This document shows, piece after piece, positions 25,077 to 34,627 of a stretch of 64,000 bases of DNA; the stretch's first letter is position 1; every line of letters begins with the position of its first letter. The position numbers and the translations under genes are program-made. The stretch spans positions 62,001 to 126,000 of the forward strand of contig NZ_JAGQDF010000015.1 of the NCBI RefSeq assembly GCF_018069875.1. The letters are read 5' to 3'. The stretch is from Ideonella alba. GTDB lineage: Bacteria; Pseudomonadota; Gammaproteobacteria; Burkholderiales; Burkholderiaceae_C. The notes beneath the pieces are model-generated. The model was given only the letters and a program-made list of their open reading frames with translations, did not search any database and was not told the origin of the DNA.

Positions 25077-25778
25077 TCATCGGGCGAGGTCGAAGACCAG
25101 CACCATGGCGCCCTGGCCGCCATCCAGGCGCAGCTCGGGCTCGCCGTCCAGCGTGGCGGCGTCGCCGGTGCCCAGACGCTGGCCATTGACCTGCACCGAG
25201 CCTTCGGCCACGAAGACATAGCCCAGGCGGCGCGGGTTCAGCGCCACCGTGGCCGACTCGGCGCCGTCGAAGCGGCCCAGCGACAGCGCGGCGTCGGCGT
25301 TCAGGCGGATCGCGCCGTCCTGCGCATCGGGCGAGGCCACGCGCTGCAGCCGGCCGCGCTGCTCGGCCGGGTCGAAGGCCTTCTGCTCGTAGCCGGGCGC
25401 CAGGCCGGTGGCCTCGGGCAGCAGCCAGATCTGCAGGAAGTGCGTGGTCTGGCCCTGGGCGTGGTTGAACTCGGAGTGGCGCACACCGGTGCCGGCGGTC
25501 ATGCGCTGGATCTCGCCGGGGCGGATGGCGCTTTCGTTGCCCATGCTGTCGCGGTGGGCCAGCTCGCCCGAGAGCACCACACTGACGATCTCCATGTCGC
25601 GGTGGCCATGGGTGCCGAAGCCGGTGCCCGGGGCGATGCGGTCCTCGTTGATCACCCGCAGGTTGCCCAAGCCCATGTGGGCCGGGTCCAGGTAGTCGGC
25701 GAACGAGAAGCTGTGGTGGCTCTTGAGCCAGCCGTGGTCGGCGTAGCCTCGGTCTTCGGAGCGGCGCAGGGTGATCAT
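25077..25778 (-). CDS. Pirin family protein
   Basis: The 233-residue bicupin protein has the pirin N-terminal signature: H-S-F-S-F-A-D-Y near residue 21, and the metal-binding H-x-H-x-D-M-E-I-V-S (F-G-T-H-G-H-R-D-M-E) with the later G-V-x-H-S-E-x-N. Pirins bind Fe or Ni; some are quercetin dioxygenases and others redox sensors. The start at 25778 is set by AGGAG eight bases upstream and by the family N-terminus (M-I-T-L-R-R-S-E-D-R-G); the open frame extends 66 codons further up without family similarity. It is divergent from a LysR regulator 97 bp away, a common pairing. Confidence 0.93.
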   Translation of the reverse strand: MITLRRSEDRGYADHGWLKSHHSFSFADYLDPAHMGLGNLRVINEDRIAPGTGFGTHGHRDMEIVSVVLSGELAHRDSMGNESAIRPGEIQRMTAGTGVRHSEFNHAQGQTTHFLQIWLLPEATGLAPGYEQKAFDPAEQRGRLQRVASPDAQDGAIRLNADAALSLGRFDGAESATVALNPRRLGYVFVAEGSVQVNGQRLGTGDAATLDGEPELRLDGGQGAMVLVFDLAR

Positions 25779-25875
25779 CTCGGGACTCCTTTCGTGCAGT
25801 GGGCTCCACTGTAGGGCGCTGCCGCGAGCAGGGGGATGCGACGCGTTGGAGGGATCTTTCAAATAAGATGAACCC
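25779..25875. promoter_or_regulatory. Divergent promoter region between pirin and LysR genes
   Basis: This 97-bp spacer between the divergent pirin and LysR-type genes is the expected place for the regulator to bind. LysR-type regulators usually bind a T-N11-A box in such a gap. I could not fix the exact box by eye. Confidence 0.4.
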
Positions 25876-26865
25876 ATGCCCGACCGCCGCACCGCCCTGA
25901 CGCCCGACGCGCTGCTGATGATGGACGCGATCGCCCGCACCGGCAGCTTTGCCGCCGCGGCGCGCGAGCTGGGCAAGGTGCCCTCGGCGCTGACCTACAG
26001 CGTGCGCCAGCTGGAAGACGCGCTGGACGTGCTGTTGTTTGACCGCCGCTCGCGCCAGGCCAAGCCCACCGCCGCTGGCGAGGAACTGCTGGCCGAGGGC
26101 CGGCGCCTGCTGGCCGAGATGGACGCGGTGGCCAACCGGGTGCGCCGCGTGGCCACCGGCTGGGAAACCCAGCTGACCGTGGCGGCCGACGGCGTGCTCT
26201 CGCGCCTGACGCTGCTGGAGCTGTGCGAGGCCTTCTACGCGCTGCGCCCGGACGAGGCCGAGCAGGGTCCCGGCACCCGGCTGCGCCTGCGCACCGAGGT
26301 GCTGGCCGGCACCTGGGAGGCGCTGGTCTCGGGCCAGGCCGACCTGGCGCTGGGTGTGCCGCTGGAATCGGCGGCGCCGGGCATCGAGCTGGCGCCGCTG
26401 GGCGACCTGCCCTTTGTCTTTGCGGTGGCGCCGCACCACCCGCTGGCCGCCCTGCCCGAGCCGCTGCCGGACGACGCCATCCTGCGCCACCGCGCGGTGG
26501 CGGTGGCCGACTCGGCGCAGCGCCTGTCACCCATCACCGTGAACCTGCTGCCGGGCCAGGACGTGCTGACAGTGTCCAGCATGCAGGCCAAGATCGAGGC
26601 CCAGCTGCGCTGCCTGGGCTGCGGCTTCGTGCCCGAGCCGCTGGTGCGCGACCACCTGCGCGGCGGCCGCCTGGTGGCCAAAACCGTGCAGCGCCAGCGC
26701 CGGCAGGTGCGGCTGGGCTATGCCTGGCGCGCCGCCGCAGTGGGCAGCCGGCGCCAGGCGCCGCAGGGCCTGGCGCTGCAATGGTGGCTGCAGCAGCTGG
26801 AGAGCCCGGCCACCCGCCGGGCCCTGCTGGAGCGCCACTGCGGCCTGCCCTCTGACGTCGATTGA
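25876..26865 (+). CDS. LysR-type transcriptional regulator
   Basis: The 329-residue protein has an N-terminal winged helix-turn-helix ([20 protein letters not shown]-type, residues about 15-40, then L-F-D-R-R-S-R near 55). A periplasmic-binding-like effector domain starts at about residue 90. It lies divergent to the pirin gene and probably controls it. The last bases overlap the TTG start of gluQ. The effector is unknown. Confidence 0.95.
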   Translation: MPDRRTALTPDALLMMDAIARTGSFAAAARELGKVPSALTYSVRQLEDALDVLLFDRRSRQAKPTAAGEELLAEGRRLLAEMDAVANRVRRVATGWETQLTVAADGVLSRLTLLELCEAFYALRPDEAEQGPGTRLRLRTEVLAGTWEALVSGQADLALGVPLESAAPGIELAPLGDLPFVFAVAPHHPLAALPEPLPDDAILRHRAVAVADSAQRLSPITVNLLPGQDVLTVSSMQAKIEAQLRCLGCGFVPEPLVRDHLRGGRLVAKTVQRQRRQVRLGYAWRAAAVGSRRQAPQGLALQWWLQQLESPATRRALLERHCGLPSDVD

Positions 26866-27749
26866 TCTACCGCGGCCGCTTCGCCCCCTCGCCCACCGGT
26901 GCGCTGCACGCCGGCTCGCTGGTGGCTGCGCTGGCCAGTTGGCTGGACGCGCGCGCGCATGGCGGCGTCTGGCTGCTGCGCATCGAGGATGTCGACACGC
27001 CCCGCTGCGTGCCCGGCGCCGACCACGAGATCCTGCGCCAGCTGGCCGCCTGCGGCCTGCACGCTGATGAGCCGCCGGTCTGGCAATCGGCGCGTGCCGC
27101 CCACTACCAGCAGGCGCTGGACGCGCTGGCCGCTGCCGGCCGCGCCTACCCCTGTGCCTGCAGCCGCAAGGACATCGAGGCCGCGCAGGCCGCCGCCGGC
27201 CTGCAGCGCGAGCGCCATGCCGAGCTGCCCTACCCCGGCACCTGCCGCCCCGAGCGCGGCGGTCTGGCCGGCCGCACCGGCCGCGCCTGGCGCCTGCACA
27301 CCGGTGATTCGGCCCGCATCAACTGGACCGACCGCCGCCTGGGCGCCCAGCAGCAGGACGTGGCCAGTGCCGTGGGCGATGTCGTGCTGCGCCGCGCCGA
27401 CGGTCTGTGGGCCTACCAGCTGGCGGTGGTGGTGGACGATGCCGCGCAGGGCATCACCCACGTCGTGCGCGGCGAGGACCTGGCCGACAACACGCCGCGC
27501 CAGATCCTGCTGCAGCGCGCGCTGGGCGTGCCCACGCCCGTCTACCTGCACACACCGCTGGTGCTGGCGGCCGACGGCTGCAAGCTCAGCAAGCAGAACG
27601 GCGCCGCGCCGCTGGACCTGACCGACCCGCTGGCGGCGCTGCGCGCGGCGGGCACGGTGCTGGGGCTGCCGCCGCTGCCCGGCACCGCCCTGCCCGACTG
27701 GCTGGCCAGCGCCGTGGCCGCCTGGCCGTGGCGTGCTTCGGTGGCATGA
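26862..27749 (+). CDS. gluQ: Glutamyl-Q tRNA(Asp) synthetase
   Basis: The 295-residue truncated GluRS paralogue attaches glutamate to queuosine at position 34 of tRNA-Asp. It has [15 protein letters not shown] at the N-terminus (HIGH-like), the zinc ligands C-A-C near residue 100 and Y-P-G-T-C near 126, and the KMSKS equivalent K-L-S-K-Q-N-G near 243. It lacks an anticodon-binding domain, as the family does. The TTG at 26862 overlaps the LysR stop; no later start would keep the G-R-F-A-P-S-P motif, so this start is well supported. Confidence 0.95.
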   Translation: MIYRGRFAPSPTGALHAGSLVAALASWLDARAHGGVWLLRIEDVDTPRCVPGADHEILRQLAACGLHADEPPVWQSARAAHYQQALDALAAAGRAYPCACSRKDIEAAQAAAGLQRERHAELPYPGTCRPERGGLAGRTGRAWRLHTGDSARINWTDRRLGAQQQDVASAVGDVVLRRADGLWAYQLAVVVDDAAQGITHVVRGEDLADNTPRQILLQRALGVPTPVYLHTPLVLAADGCKLSKQNGAAPLDLTDPLAALRAAGTVLGLPPLPGTALPDWLASAVAAWPWRASVA

Positions 27750-27784
27750 TCACCGCCTTTGCCTGAACCATTCCAAGGATGTCC

Positions 27785-28489
27785 ATGAGCACCACCCCGA
27801 GCGGCCTGCAGATCGATGACGTCAAGATCGGCGACGGCGCCGAGGCCACCGCCGGCCAGAGCGTCACCGTGCACTACACCGGCTGGCTGTACGACGAGAA
27901 CGCCCCCGACAAGCGCGGCAAGAAGTTCGACTCCAGCAAGGACCGCGACGAGGCCTTCGAGTTCGACCTGGGCGCCGGCATGGTGATCCGCGGCTGGGAC
28001 GAGGGCGTGCAGGGCATGAAGGTGGGCGGCCAGCGCATCCTGACCATCCCGCCCGAGCTGGGCTACGGCGCGCGCGGCGCCGGCGGCGTGATCCCGCCCA
28101 ATGCCACGCTGGTCTTCGAGGTGGAGCTGCTGCCGCAGCCGGTGCTGCCGGAACTGCAGATGATCGACGTCACCTTGGGCGATGGCGCCGAGGCCACCGC
28201 CGGCAAGCCGGTGATCGTGCACTACACCGGCTGGCTGTTCGATGAAAGCGCCCCGGACAACCGCGGCCGGAAGTTCGACTCCAGCAAGGACCGCAACGAC
28301 CCCTTCCGCTTCCACCTGGGCGCCGGCATGGTGATCCGCGGCTGGGACGACGGCGTGCAGGGCATGAAAGTGGGCGGCACCCGCGTGCTGGTGATCCCGC
28401 CGCACCTGGGCTATGGCCCGCGCGGCGCCGGCGGCGTGATCCCGCCCAACGCCACGCTGGTCTTCGAGGTGCAGCTGCTGGGCGTCTGA
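27785..28489 (+). CDS. Tandem FKBP-type peptidyl-prolyl isomerase
   Basis: The 234-residue protein is made of two FKBP domains, about residues 1-117 and 120-234. Both carry V-H-Y-T-G-W-L near the start, G-M-V-I-R-G-W-D in the middle and G-Y-G-[A/P][16 protein letters not shown] at the end. The halves are highly similar, implying an internal duplication. FKBPs speed proline isomerisation in folding proteins. There is no signal peptide, so it acts in the cytoplasm. I chose the ATG at 27785, six bases after AAGGA; the ATG at 27779 overlaps that ribosome site. Confidence 0.95.
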   Translation: MSTTPSGLQIDDVKIGDGAEATAGQSVTVHYTGWLYDENAPDKRGKKFDSSKDRDEAFEFDLGAGMVIRGWDEGVQGMKVGGQRILTIPPELGYGARGAGGVIPPNATLVFEVELLPQPVLPELQMIDVTLGDGAEATAGKPVIVHYTGWLFDESAPDNRGRKFDSSKDRNDPFRFHLGAGMVIRGWDDGVQGMKVGGTRVLVIPPHLGYGPRGAGGVIPPNATLVFEVQLLGV

Positions 28490-28510
28490 GCCCCCGCGCG
28501 AGGGGGTGCC

Positions 28511-29578
28511 TCAGCGCACCCCGTCGACCACCTTCACCCGCAGCCGGCGCTCCTGGTCGCCGCGCAGCACGGTGAGCTCGGCGGTGTTGTCGACACCCGC
28601 CTTGTCCAGCTCGCCGACGAAGCCCGACAGCGAGGTGATCCGTTTGCCGTTGACGGCGACGATGATGTCGCCCACTTCGCCGGTGCGGCGATCCAGCCCC
28701 TTCAGGCCGGCATCGTGCGCGGGGCTGCCGCGCACCACGTCGGCGATCACCACGCCGGACAGGCCGGCGCGCGCCACCAGATCAGGACGCACCGGTGCGA
28801 TGCCGATGCTGGGCAGCGGCGCGCGACCGCGGCTGATCAGCGCCGGCACCACGCGGTTGACCAGGTCGGCCGGGATGGCAAAGCCGATGCCCGCCGACGA
28901 GCCCGAGGCCGAACGGATCGCGGTGTTCACGCCGATCAGCCGGCCGGCGCTGTCAAGCAGCGGGCCGCCGGAGTTGCCGGGGTTGATGGCCGCATCGGTC
29001 TGGATCACGCCGGCCACCTCGCGGTAGTCGGTGGTGGGCAGTTCGCGGTCAAGCGCGCTGATCAGGCCTTGCGTCAGCGTGCGCTGCAGGCCGAAGGGGT
29101 TGCCGATCGCGTAAACCGTCTGGCCGGGCCGCAGCTCGCGCGAGCTGCCCAGCGGGATCGGCCGCAGGTCCTTGGGCACGCGGCTGAGCTTGACCACCGC
29201 CAGGTCGTACTCGGGCGAGCGGCCGACCAGCGTGGCCTCGATCGGGTTGCCGGCATCCAGTTGCACGAAGACCCGGCGCGCGTCCTCGACCACATGGTTG
29301 TTGGTCACCACGTGGCCGCTGGCATCCCAGACGAATCCGCTGCCGGCGCCCTGGCTGACCTCGGGTCGCAGGAAGAAGCCGTTCATCTGCACCACCTCGG
29401 TGGTGATGTAGGCCACCGAGGGCGCGGTGGACTCGAACAGGTTGACCACCTGCTGCTCCTGCGCCAGCAGCGGACCGCGCGGCGTGACGGCGCGCGGCGC
29501 GGCGGGCTCGCGGGCCCAGGCGGGGGTCAGGGCCAGCAGGCCGGCGGTCAGCAGAGGAACCAGCGAACGAGGGTTCAT
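28511..29578 (-). CDS. HtrA/DegP-like periplasmic serine protease (S1C)
   Basis: The 355-residue protein begins M-N-P-R-S-L-V-P-L-L with a signal peptide cleaved near residue 22. The trypsin-like domain has the triad His95 (T-N-N-H-V-V), Asp125 (Y-D-L-A-V-V) and Ser203 (G-N-S-G-G-P-L). One PDZ domain follows from about 255 (S-I-G-I-A-P-V to the C-terminus), as in DegS or single-PDZ HtrA proteins. It degrades or senses misfolded envelope proteins. The start at 29578 is preferred because it begins the signal peptide; upstream in-frame codons show no signal. Confidence 0.95.
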   Translation of the reverse strand: MNPRSLVPLLTAGLLALTPAWAREPAAPRAVTPRGPLLAQEQQVVNLFESTAPSVAYITTEVVQMNGFFLRPEVSQGAGSGFVWDASGHVVTNNHVVEDARRVFVQLDAGNPIEATLVGRSPEYDLAVVKLSRVPKDLRPIPLGSSRELRPGQTVYAIGNPFGLQRTLTQGLISALDRELPTTDYREVAGVIQTDAAINPGNSGGPLLDSAGRLIGVNTAIRSASGSSAGIGFAIPADLVNRVVPALISRGRAPLPSIGIAPVRPDLVARAGLSGVVIADVVRGSPAHDAGLKGLDRRTGEVGDIIVAVNGKRITSLSGFVGELDKAGVDNTAELTVLRGDQERRLRVKVVDGVR

Positions 29579-29651
29579 GGCAGGGTCGAAAAGCGGCAGA
29601 CCCTGGCAGATCGTGGCAGCCCGGCGCGGTTTCAAGGGGCCGCCCCCTTGT

Positions 29652-30218
29652 TCAGACCTTCAGGAAGGTGCTGCGGTAGTGCGCCAGCTCGTCGATCGAC
29701 TCGTGGATGTCGGCCAGCGCGGTGTGCTTGTTGGCCTTGACCAGGCCCTCCAGTGCCGCCGGGTTCCAGCGCTTGGCCAGCTCCTTCAGCGTGGAGACAT
29801 CCAGGTTGCGGTAGTGGAAGTAGGCCTCCAGGCCCTTCATGTCCTTGGCCAGGAAGCGGCGGTCCTGGCAGATGCTGTTGCCGCACATCGGGCTCTTGCC
29901 GGCGGGCACGTACTGGGCCAGGAACTCGATCACGCGGGCCTCGGCGTCGGCCTCGGAGACCTCGCTGGCCTTGACGCGGTCGATCAGGCCGCTCTTGCCG
30001 TGGGTGCCCTTGTTCCAGGCGTCCATGCCGTCGAGCACGGCATCGCTCTGGTGGATGGCGAACACCGGGCCCTCGACTCGGATGCTCAGGCTGGGGTCGG
30101 TGACGACCACCGCGATCTCGATGATGCGGTCGGACTCCGGCTTCAGGCCGGTCATCTCCAGGTCGATCCAGATCAGGTTCTGCTCGCTCTTGGCGAGCAC
30201 GGGGGCGGTGTCGGTCAT
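29652..30218 (-). CDS. orn: Oligoribonuclease
   Basis: The 188-residue DEDDh 3'-5' exonuclease degrades 2-5-nt RNAs and pGpG, the end product of cyclic-di-GMP breakdown. The motifs are [11 protein letters not shown] near the N-terminus, [14 protein letters not shown] in the middle, and [12 protein letters not shown] and H-x-A-x-x-D-I-x-E-S at the end. The ATG at 30218 follows GAG by six bases; an ATG two codons upstream at 30224 is the alternative. The family is essential or nearly so in many betaproteobacteria. Confidence 0.97.
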   Translation of the reverse strand: MTDTAPVLAKSEQNLIWIDLEMTGLKPESDRIIEIAVVVTDPSLSIRVEGPVFAIHQSDAVLDGMDAWNKGTHGKSGLIDRVKASEVSEADAEARVIEFLAQYVPAGKSPMCGNSICQDRRFLAKDMKGLEAYFHYRNLDVSTLKELAKRWNPAALEGLVKANKHTALADIHESIDELAHYRSTFLKV

Positions 30219-30272
30219 GGTCATCTCGGGGCAGGTCCAGCCGCTGATTGTCCGACAACATACACTGCCGGG

Positions 30273-31553
30273 ATGTCCCTGTCCCTGCACGCCGGCACCG
30301 TCACCGCGCTGTTCTGCGCCTTCCTGCTCGCCTCGCTCAGCGTGGGCTTCTGGCTGACCACCCGGCAGATCCGCCACGTGGCCGCGCACCGTGACCGCGT
30401 GCCCGAGGCCTTCGCGGGGCGCATCACGCCCGAGGCCCATCAGAAGGCCGCCGACTACACCATCGCCAAGGCCCGCTTCAGCCTGCTGGTGGATGGCTTC
30501 GGCGGCGTGGTGCTGCTGGGCTGGACGCTGCTGGGCGGGCTGGACGCGCTGAACGCATGGGTGCGTGACGCCGTGCAAGCGCGCTGGGGCGACCTGGCCT
30601 ACCAGCTGGCGCTGTTCGCCGGTTTCAGCGTGATCAGCGGCCTGCTGGACCTGCCGCTGTCGTGGTGGCGCACCTTCCGGCTGGAGCAGCGCTTCGGCTT
30701 CAACCGCAGCAGCCTGGGCCTGTGGCTGGCCGACCAGGCCAAGGGGGTGCTGGTGGGCGTGCTGATCGGCGGCCCGCTGCTGGCCGCGGTGCTGTGGGTG
30801 ATGGGCGCCTCGGGCGGCTGGTGGTGGCTGTGGGCCTGGTGCCTGTGGACCGGCTTTGCGCTGCTGATGCAGGTGATCTACCCGATCTGGATCGCGCCGC
30901 TGTTCAACCAGTTCAAGCCGCTGGACGACACCGGCCTGGCGCAGCGGGTGCAATCGCTGATGCAGCGCTGCGGCTTCCAGAGCAAGGGCTTCTTCGTGAT
31001 GGACGGCAGCCGCCGCAGCGCCCACGGCAACGCCTACTTCGGCGGCCTGGGCAAGTCCAAGCGCGTGGTCTTTTATGACACGCTGCTGGCGCGCCTGAAC
31101 ACCGACGAGATCGAGGCGGTGCTGGCCCACGAGCTGGGCCACTTCCACCACCGCCACATCCAGCAGCGCATGCTGATGATGTTCGGCCTGTCCTTCGCGG
31201 CCCTGGCGCTGCTGGGCTGGCTGGCGGGCCAGACCGGCTTCTATGTGGGCCTGGGGGTGCAGCCCAACCTGGCCGCGGCCAACGACGGCCTGGCGCTGCT
31301 GCTGTTCCTGCTGGCCTCGCCCTGCTTCACCTTCTTCATCGGGCCGCTGATGGCGGTGCATTCGCGCGGCGCCGAGTTCCAGGCCGACGCCTACGCCTGC
31401 CAGCAGACCAGCGCGCGCGAGCTGTCGTCGGCGCTGCTCAAGCTCTACCAGGACAACGCCAGCACGCTGACCCCTGATCCGCTGTACGTGCGCTTCCACT
31501 ACTCGCACCCGCCGGCCAGCGAGCGGCTCGCGGCCATGCAGAAGCACGACTGA
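30273..31553 (+). CDS. M48 family membrane metallopeptidase (Ste24-like)
   Basis: The 426-residue protein has about seven hydrophobic helices and the zinc motif H-E-L-G-H at residues 286-290 ([11 protein letters not shown]). A second ligand Glu near 368 lies in [11 protein letters not shown]. The arrangement matches the Ste24/CAAX-protease family, whose bacterial members handle membrane-protein quality control. The ATG at 30273 is the natural start of the first membrane helix. Its stop overlaps the rsgA ATG. A TACACT sequence lies seven bases before the ATG. Confidence 0.93.
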   Translation: MSLSLHAGTVTALFCAFLLASLSVGFWLTTRQIRHVAAHRDRVPEAFAGRITPEAHQKAADYTIAKARFSLLVDGFGGVVLLGWTLLGGLDALNAWVRDAVQARWGDLAYQLALFAGFSVISGLLDLPLSWWRTFRLEQRFGFNRSSLGLWLADQAKGVLVGVLIGGPLLAAVLWVMGASGGWWWLWAWCLWTGFALLMQVIYPIWIAPLFNQFKPLDDTGLAQRVQSLMQRCGFQSKGFFVMDGSRRSAHGNAYFGGLGKSKRVVFYDTLLARLNTDEIEAVLAHELGHFHHRHIQQRMLMMFGLSFAALALLGWLAGQTGFYVGLGVQPNLAAANDGLALLLFLLASPCFTFFIGPLMAVHSRGAEFQADAYACQQTSARELSSALLKLYQDNASTLTPDPLYVRFHYSHPPASERLAAMQKHD

Positions 31554-32479
31554 TGGTGGCGCGCGCCGAGCTGGATCTGGCGCTGGTGGTGGGCAGCCAC
31601 GGCCGCCACGTGATGATCGAGACCCCGGAAGGCCAGCGGCTGATCGCCCACCCACGCGGGAAGAAGAGCGCCTGCGTGGTGGGCGACCGGGTGCGCTGGC
31701 AACGCGCTGGCGACGAGGGCGTGATCGAGGCGATCGAGCCGCGCCGCAACCTGCTGATGCGCCAGGACGAGTGGCGCCACAAGAGCTTTGCCGCCAACAT
31801 CGACCAGCTGCTGGTGGTGCTGGCCGGTGAGCCGATGTTCAGCGAAAGCCAGCTCACCCGCGCGCTGATCGCCACCGAGGACGCCGGCATCCCGGCCACG
31901 CTGCTGCTCAACAAGGTGGATGTGCCGCAGGCCGCCACCGCGCGCGAGCGCCTGCGGCCCTACGCCGCCATGGGCTACACGCTGCACGAGACCGCGCTGA
32001 AGACCCGCCCCGACGAGGCCCGCGCCACGCTGGCGCCACTGCTGGCCGGCCGCGCCACGCTGGTGCTGGGCGCCAGCGGCATGGGCAAGAGCACGCTGAT
32101 CAACCTGGTGGTGCCCAGCGCGCAGGCCGAGACGCAGGAGGTCTCGCAGGCGCTGAACTCCGGCAAGCACACCACCACCACCACCCGCTGGTACTGGCTG
32201 GACGAGACCGCGTCGGGCCTGGACGGCCGCGGCGCGATCCTCGATTCGCCCGGCTTCCAGGAGTTCGGCCTGATGCACATCACGCCGCAGCGCCTGGCCG
32301 AGCTGATGCCCGATCTGCGCCAGCACCTGGGCGCGTGCCGCTTCTACAACTGCACCCACCGCCACGAACCCGGCTGCGGCGTGCGTGACGCGGCCGATCG
32401 CGGCGAGATCGCCGCCACCCGCTACCGGCTGTATGCCGGGCTGTGGGACGAGCTGGAGGCGGGGCAGCGCAAGGGCTAG
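31553..32479 (+). CDS. rsgA: Small ribosomal subunit biogenesis GTPase RsgA
   Basis: The 308-residue circularly permuted GTPase has an N-terminal OB-fold. The order of motifs is G4 (L-L-L-N-K-V-D), G1 (G-A-S-G-M-G-K-S-T) and G3 (D-S-P-G-F). A C-terminal zinc knuckle follows ([14 protein letters not shown]). It helps mature the 30S subunit in the cytoplasm. It is translationally coupled to the M48 protease gene through a TGATG overlap. Confidence 0.97.
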   Translation: MVARAELDLALVVGSHGRHVMIETPEGQRLIAHPRGKKSACVVGDRVRWQRAGDEGVIEAIEPRRNLLMRQDEWRHKSFAANIDQLLVVLAGEPMFSESQLTRALIATEDAGIPATLLLNKVDVPQAATARERLRPYAAMGYTLHETALKTRPDEARATLAPLLAGRATLVLGASGMGKSTLINLVVPSAQAETQEVSQALNSGKHTTTTTRWYWLDETASGLDGRGAILDSPGFQEFGLMHITPQRLAELMPDLRQHLGACRFYNCTHRHEPGCGVRDAADRGEIAATRYRLYAGLWDELEAGQRKG

Positions 32480-32485
32480 GACTGC

Positions 32486-33319
32486 TCAGCGGCCGCCAGG
32501 GTCCTGTGCCAGGCCCAGCACCTCGATGCGGCTGGGCAGCCGGGCCAGGCCCTGCAGCAGGGACAGTCGGTGGCCAGGCCCTTCATTGCTCAGCACCAGG
32601 CTGGGCAGGTAGTAGATCGGCCCGGGCTCGCTCCACAGCGCGCTGTCGCGCAGCACCCACTGGCCCGATTCCTGGGTCTGGATCCAGGCATGGCCATAAC
32701 CCTGCCATTGCCCGTTCACCACCACCAGCACCGCGCCATGGACCACGCGTGCCGGAATGCCCAGCGCGCGCGCCAGCGCGGCGCTGAGCAGCGCGTGCTC
32801 GGTGCAGTCGCCGCGCAGGTTGCGGGCCACCGCAGAGGCGTAGGGTGTCTGGGCCGGCTCCGAGCGCATCACGCTGGCCACGAAGGCCACGACGCGCGCG
32901 CCGTCCACCGGCTCGCCGGGCCGCTGCTGCAGCAATTGCGCCTTGAGCTGCTGCACCGCCGGGTCGGCGTGGTCGATGATGAAGGACGCGGCCAGGGCGT
33001 CGAGCGCGACGTCCAGGTCCGCCTGCCGGCCGGGCGCCAGCGTGAGCACCACATGGCCTTGCCGCGTGTCCTCGCCCTCGGGCCGCCCCAGGAAGCGCGC
33101 CAGCGCGGCGGCATCGGCCGCCTGCACGCGCACCCGCACCGCCGACCCGCTGGCGGGCGGCGCGGCGACTGCTGAGGCCTCCACCGGGATCGAGGCAAAC
33201 ACCTGGGCCTGGCCCGACACGGGCCACAGGGCCCCCCCGACCGCGCACAGGCTGACGAACACGGCGCCCACCCGCGATGCCGCCGACGCCCCACGGTACG
33301 CCGGGTGGCGGCGGCGCAT
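32486..33319 (-). CDS. Secreted transglutaminase-like protein
   Basis: The 277-residue protein has an N-terminal signal-like segment (V-G-A-V-F-V-S-L-C-A-V-G-G-A-L-W) up to about residue 40. The transglutaminase-like core carries the Cys in R-G-D-C-T-E-H-A-L-L, the His in Y-G-H-A-W-I-Q and the Asp in V-L-R-D-S-A-L-W. In this superfamily the Cys-His-Asp triad acts as a protease or crosslinking enzyme in the periplasm. The ATG overlaps the stop of the upstream gene (TGATG), so the two are co-translated. The substrate is unknown. Confidence 0.82.
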   Translation of the reverse strand: MRRRHPAYRGASAASRVGAVFVSLCAVGGALWPVSGQAQVFASIPVEASAVAAPPASGSAVRVRVQAADAAALARFLGRPEGEDTRQGHVVLTLAPGRQADLDVALDALAASFIIDHADPAVQQLKAQLLQQRPGEPVDGARVVAFVASVMRSEPAQTPYASAVARNLRGDCTEHALLSAALARALGIPARVVHGAVLVVVNGQWQGYGHAWIQTQESGQWVLRDSALWSEPGPIYYLPSLVLSNEGPGHRLSLLQGLARLPSRIEVLGLAQDPGGR

Positions 33320-34542
33320 CAGAAGCTGCCCTCGGTGTAGATGCGCTGGAAGCTCATCGTCCGCGGACCGATCGGCATGCGGCCGCTGAGCAGGGTGCCG
33401 GTGCGGCGGTCGAGCACCATCTCCATCGCGATCTCACCCAGTTCCTCGCGCACCGAGAACGCGTCCGCGCCCTGGGCCGCCAGTACCGTGGCGCGCGCCT
33501 TGATCAGGCGGGTCGGGTCCACCCCGCTCCAGTTCATGGCCTCGGTGCTGGCACCCACCGCGTCGGCACGGGCCATCAGTTGGCGCCGTGCCAGGGCCTG
33601 CGCGACCTGGGACGCCGGCTCACCCGACAAGGCCAGGTCGATCGATTTGCCGTCGAGACTGCCGCTGGCGCGCCAGACGCCGTCGGCCCGCTTGAGCGTC
33701 AGGTTGTGGCTGAGCTCGCCGTTGGCGGCCTTGAACTGCGCGGCATTGATCAGGCTGCCGTCGGGGCGCACCCACTCCACCGCAAAGCTGTCCTCGGACA
33801 CCAGTCGGCCCGGCGTGATCTGCAGGATCGTCGAACCGCGGCTGACCAGCTGGGTGTCCCCATCGGCGTCGACACTGAACGAGGTCGTGGTCACACCCAC
33901 CGGTGCACCGTCGACACTGAAGGTGACGATCTCCCGGAAGCGCGGCGCAGGCGGCTCGGCGTCGCCGGTGCGCAGGGCGCTGGTCAGCGTGCGCGTCAGG
34001 GTCTCGAAGGTCTTGGCGTAGCCCACCTGATCGTGCGCGCAGAGGAGCGCTGCATCGCCCACGTTGGCGGCGAACTGGTGCAAGGCGCCGACCCGCTGCT
34101 CGCCTTTCTGCGTCACCCGGTAGATCCACTGCAGGCCCAGGAAGGCATGGGGCCCGACGGCGCCGGCGGCGGTGCGTTCAATCACCCGCGCCTCGACCGA
34201 GCCCATGGACTTCGCGACCTGGGCGAAACCGGCTTCGGAGGACACGACCAGCAGCCGCGCCAGATCACGCGCCTCGCGGGCCACTTCGCAATGCACGGTC
34301 AGCGTGTCGTCCACCACGATGCTGAAGGCATAGCCCTCGTCCTGCAGCACCGGCTTGCGGTCCACCCGGCCCTGGACCTGGGTGCGCAGCCAGCCATCCT
34401 CGCTGCTCAGCGGCACCGGTGCGGGCAGGCGGGCTTCGCGGGCCTGGGCCTCGACCAGCCAGGCGGGCAGCCCCTGGGCGGGCGCCGGCAGCGCGAGGGC
34501 GCACAGCAGCGCCAGGCCAGCGGCCCGGTCGATTCGGATCAT
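33319..34542 (-). CDS. Uncharacterised exported protein
   Basis: The 407-residue protein begins with a signal peptide (M-I-R-I-D-R-A-A-G-L-A-L-L-C-A-L-A-L-P-A). I do not recognise a domain. The body looks beta-rich with alternating charged and hydrophobic residues. The C-terminal part contains an M-E-M-V-L-D-R-R-T-G-T-L-L-S-G-R segment resembling lipid-binding or lipocalin-like strands. It is co-translated with the transglutaminase-like gene, so the pair probably acts together in the periplasm. Confidence 0.7.
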   Translation of the reverse strand: MIRIDRAAGLALLCALALPAPAQGLPAWLVEAQAREARLPAPVPLSSEDGWLRTQVQGRVDRKPVLQDEGYAFSIVVDDTLTVHCEVAREARDLARLLVVSSEAGFAQVAKSMGSVEARVIERTAAGAVGPHAFLGLQWIYRVTQKGEQRVGALHQFAANVGDAALLCAHDQVGYAKTFETLTRTLTSALRTGDAEPPAPRFREIVTFSVDGAPVGVTTTSFSVDADGDTQLVSRGSTILQITPGRLVSEDSFAVEWVRPDGSLINAAQFKAANGELSHNLTLKRADGVWRASGSLDGKSIDLALSGEPASQVAQALARRQLMARADAVGASTEAMNWSGVDPTRLIKARATVLAAQGADAFSVREELGEIAMEMVLDRRTGTLLSGRMPIGPRTMSFQRIYTEGSF

Positions 34543-34627
34543 GGGTGAGTCTCCCTGTTCTTGGTGGTGATGAACGCCCTGATTGTGCCGCCACGGCCGG
34601 CGTGGCCGTCCGCCAGGCGCCTGCCGA

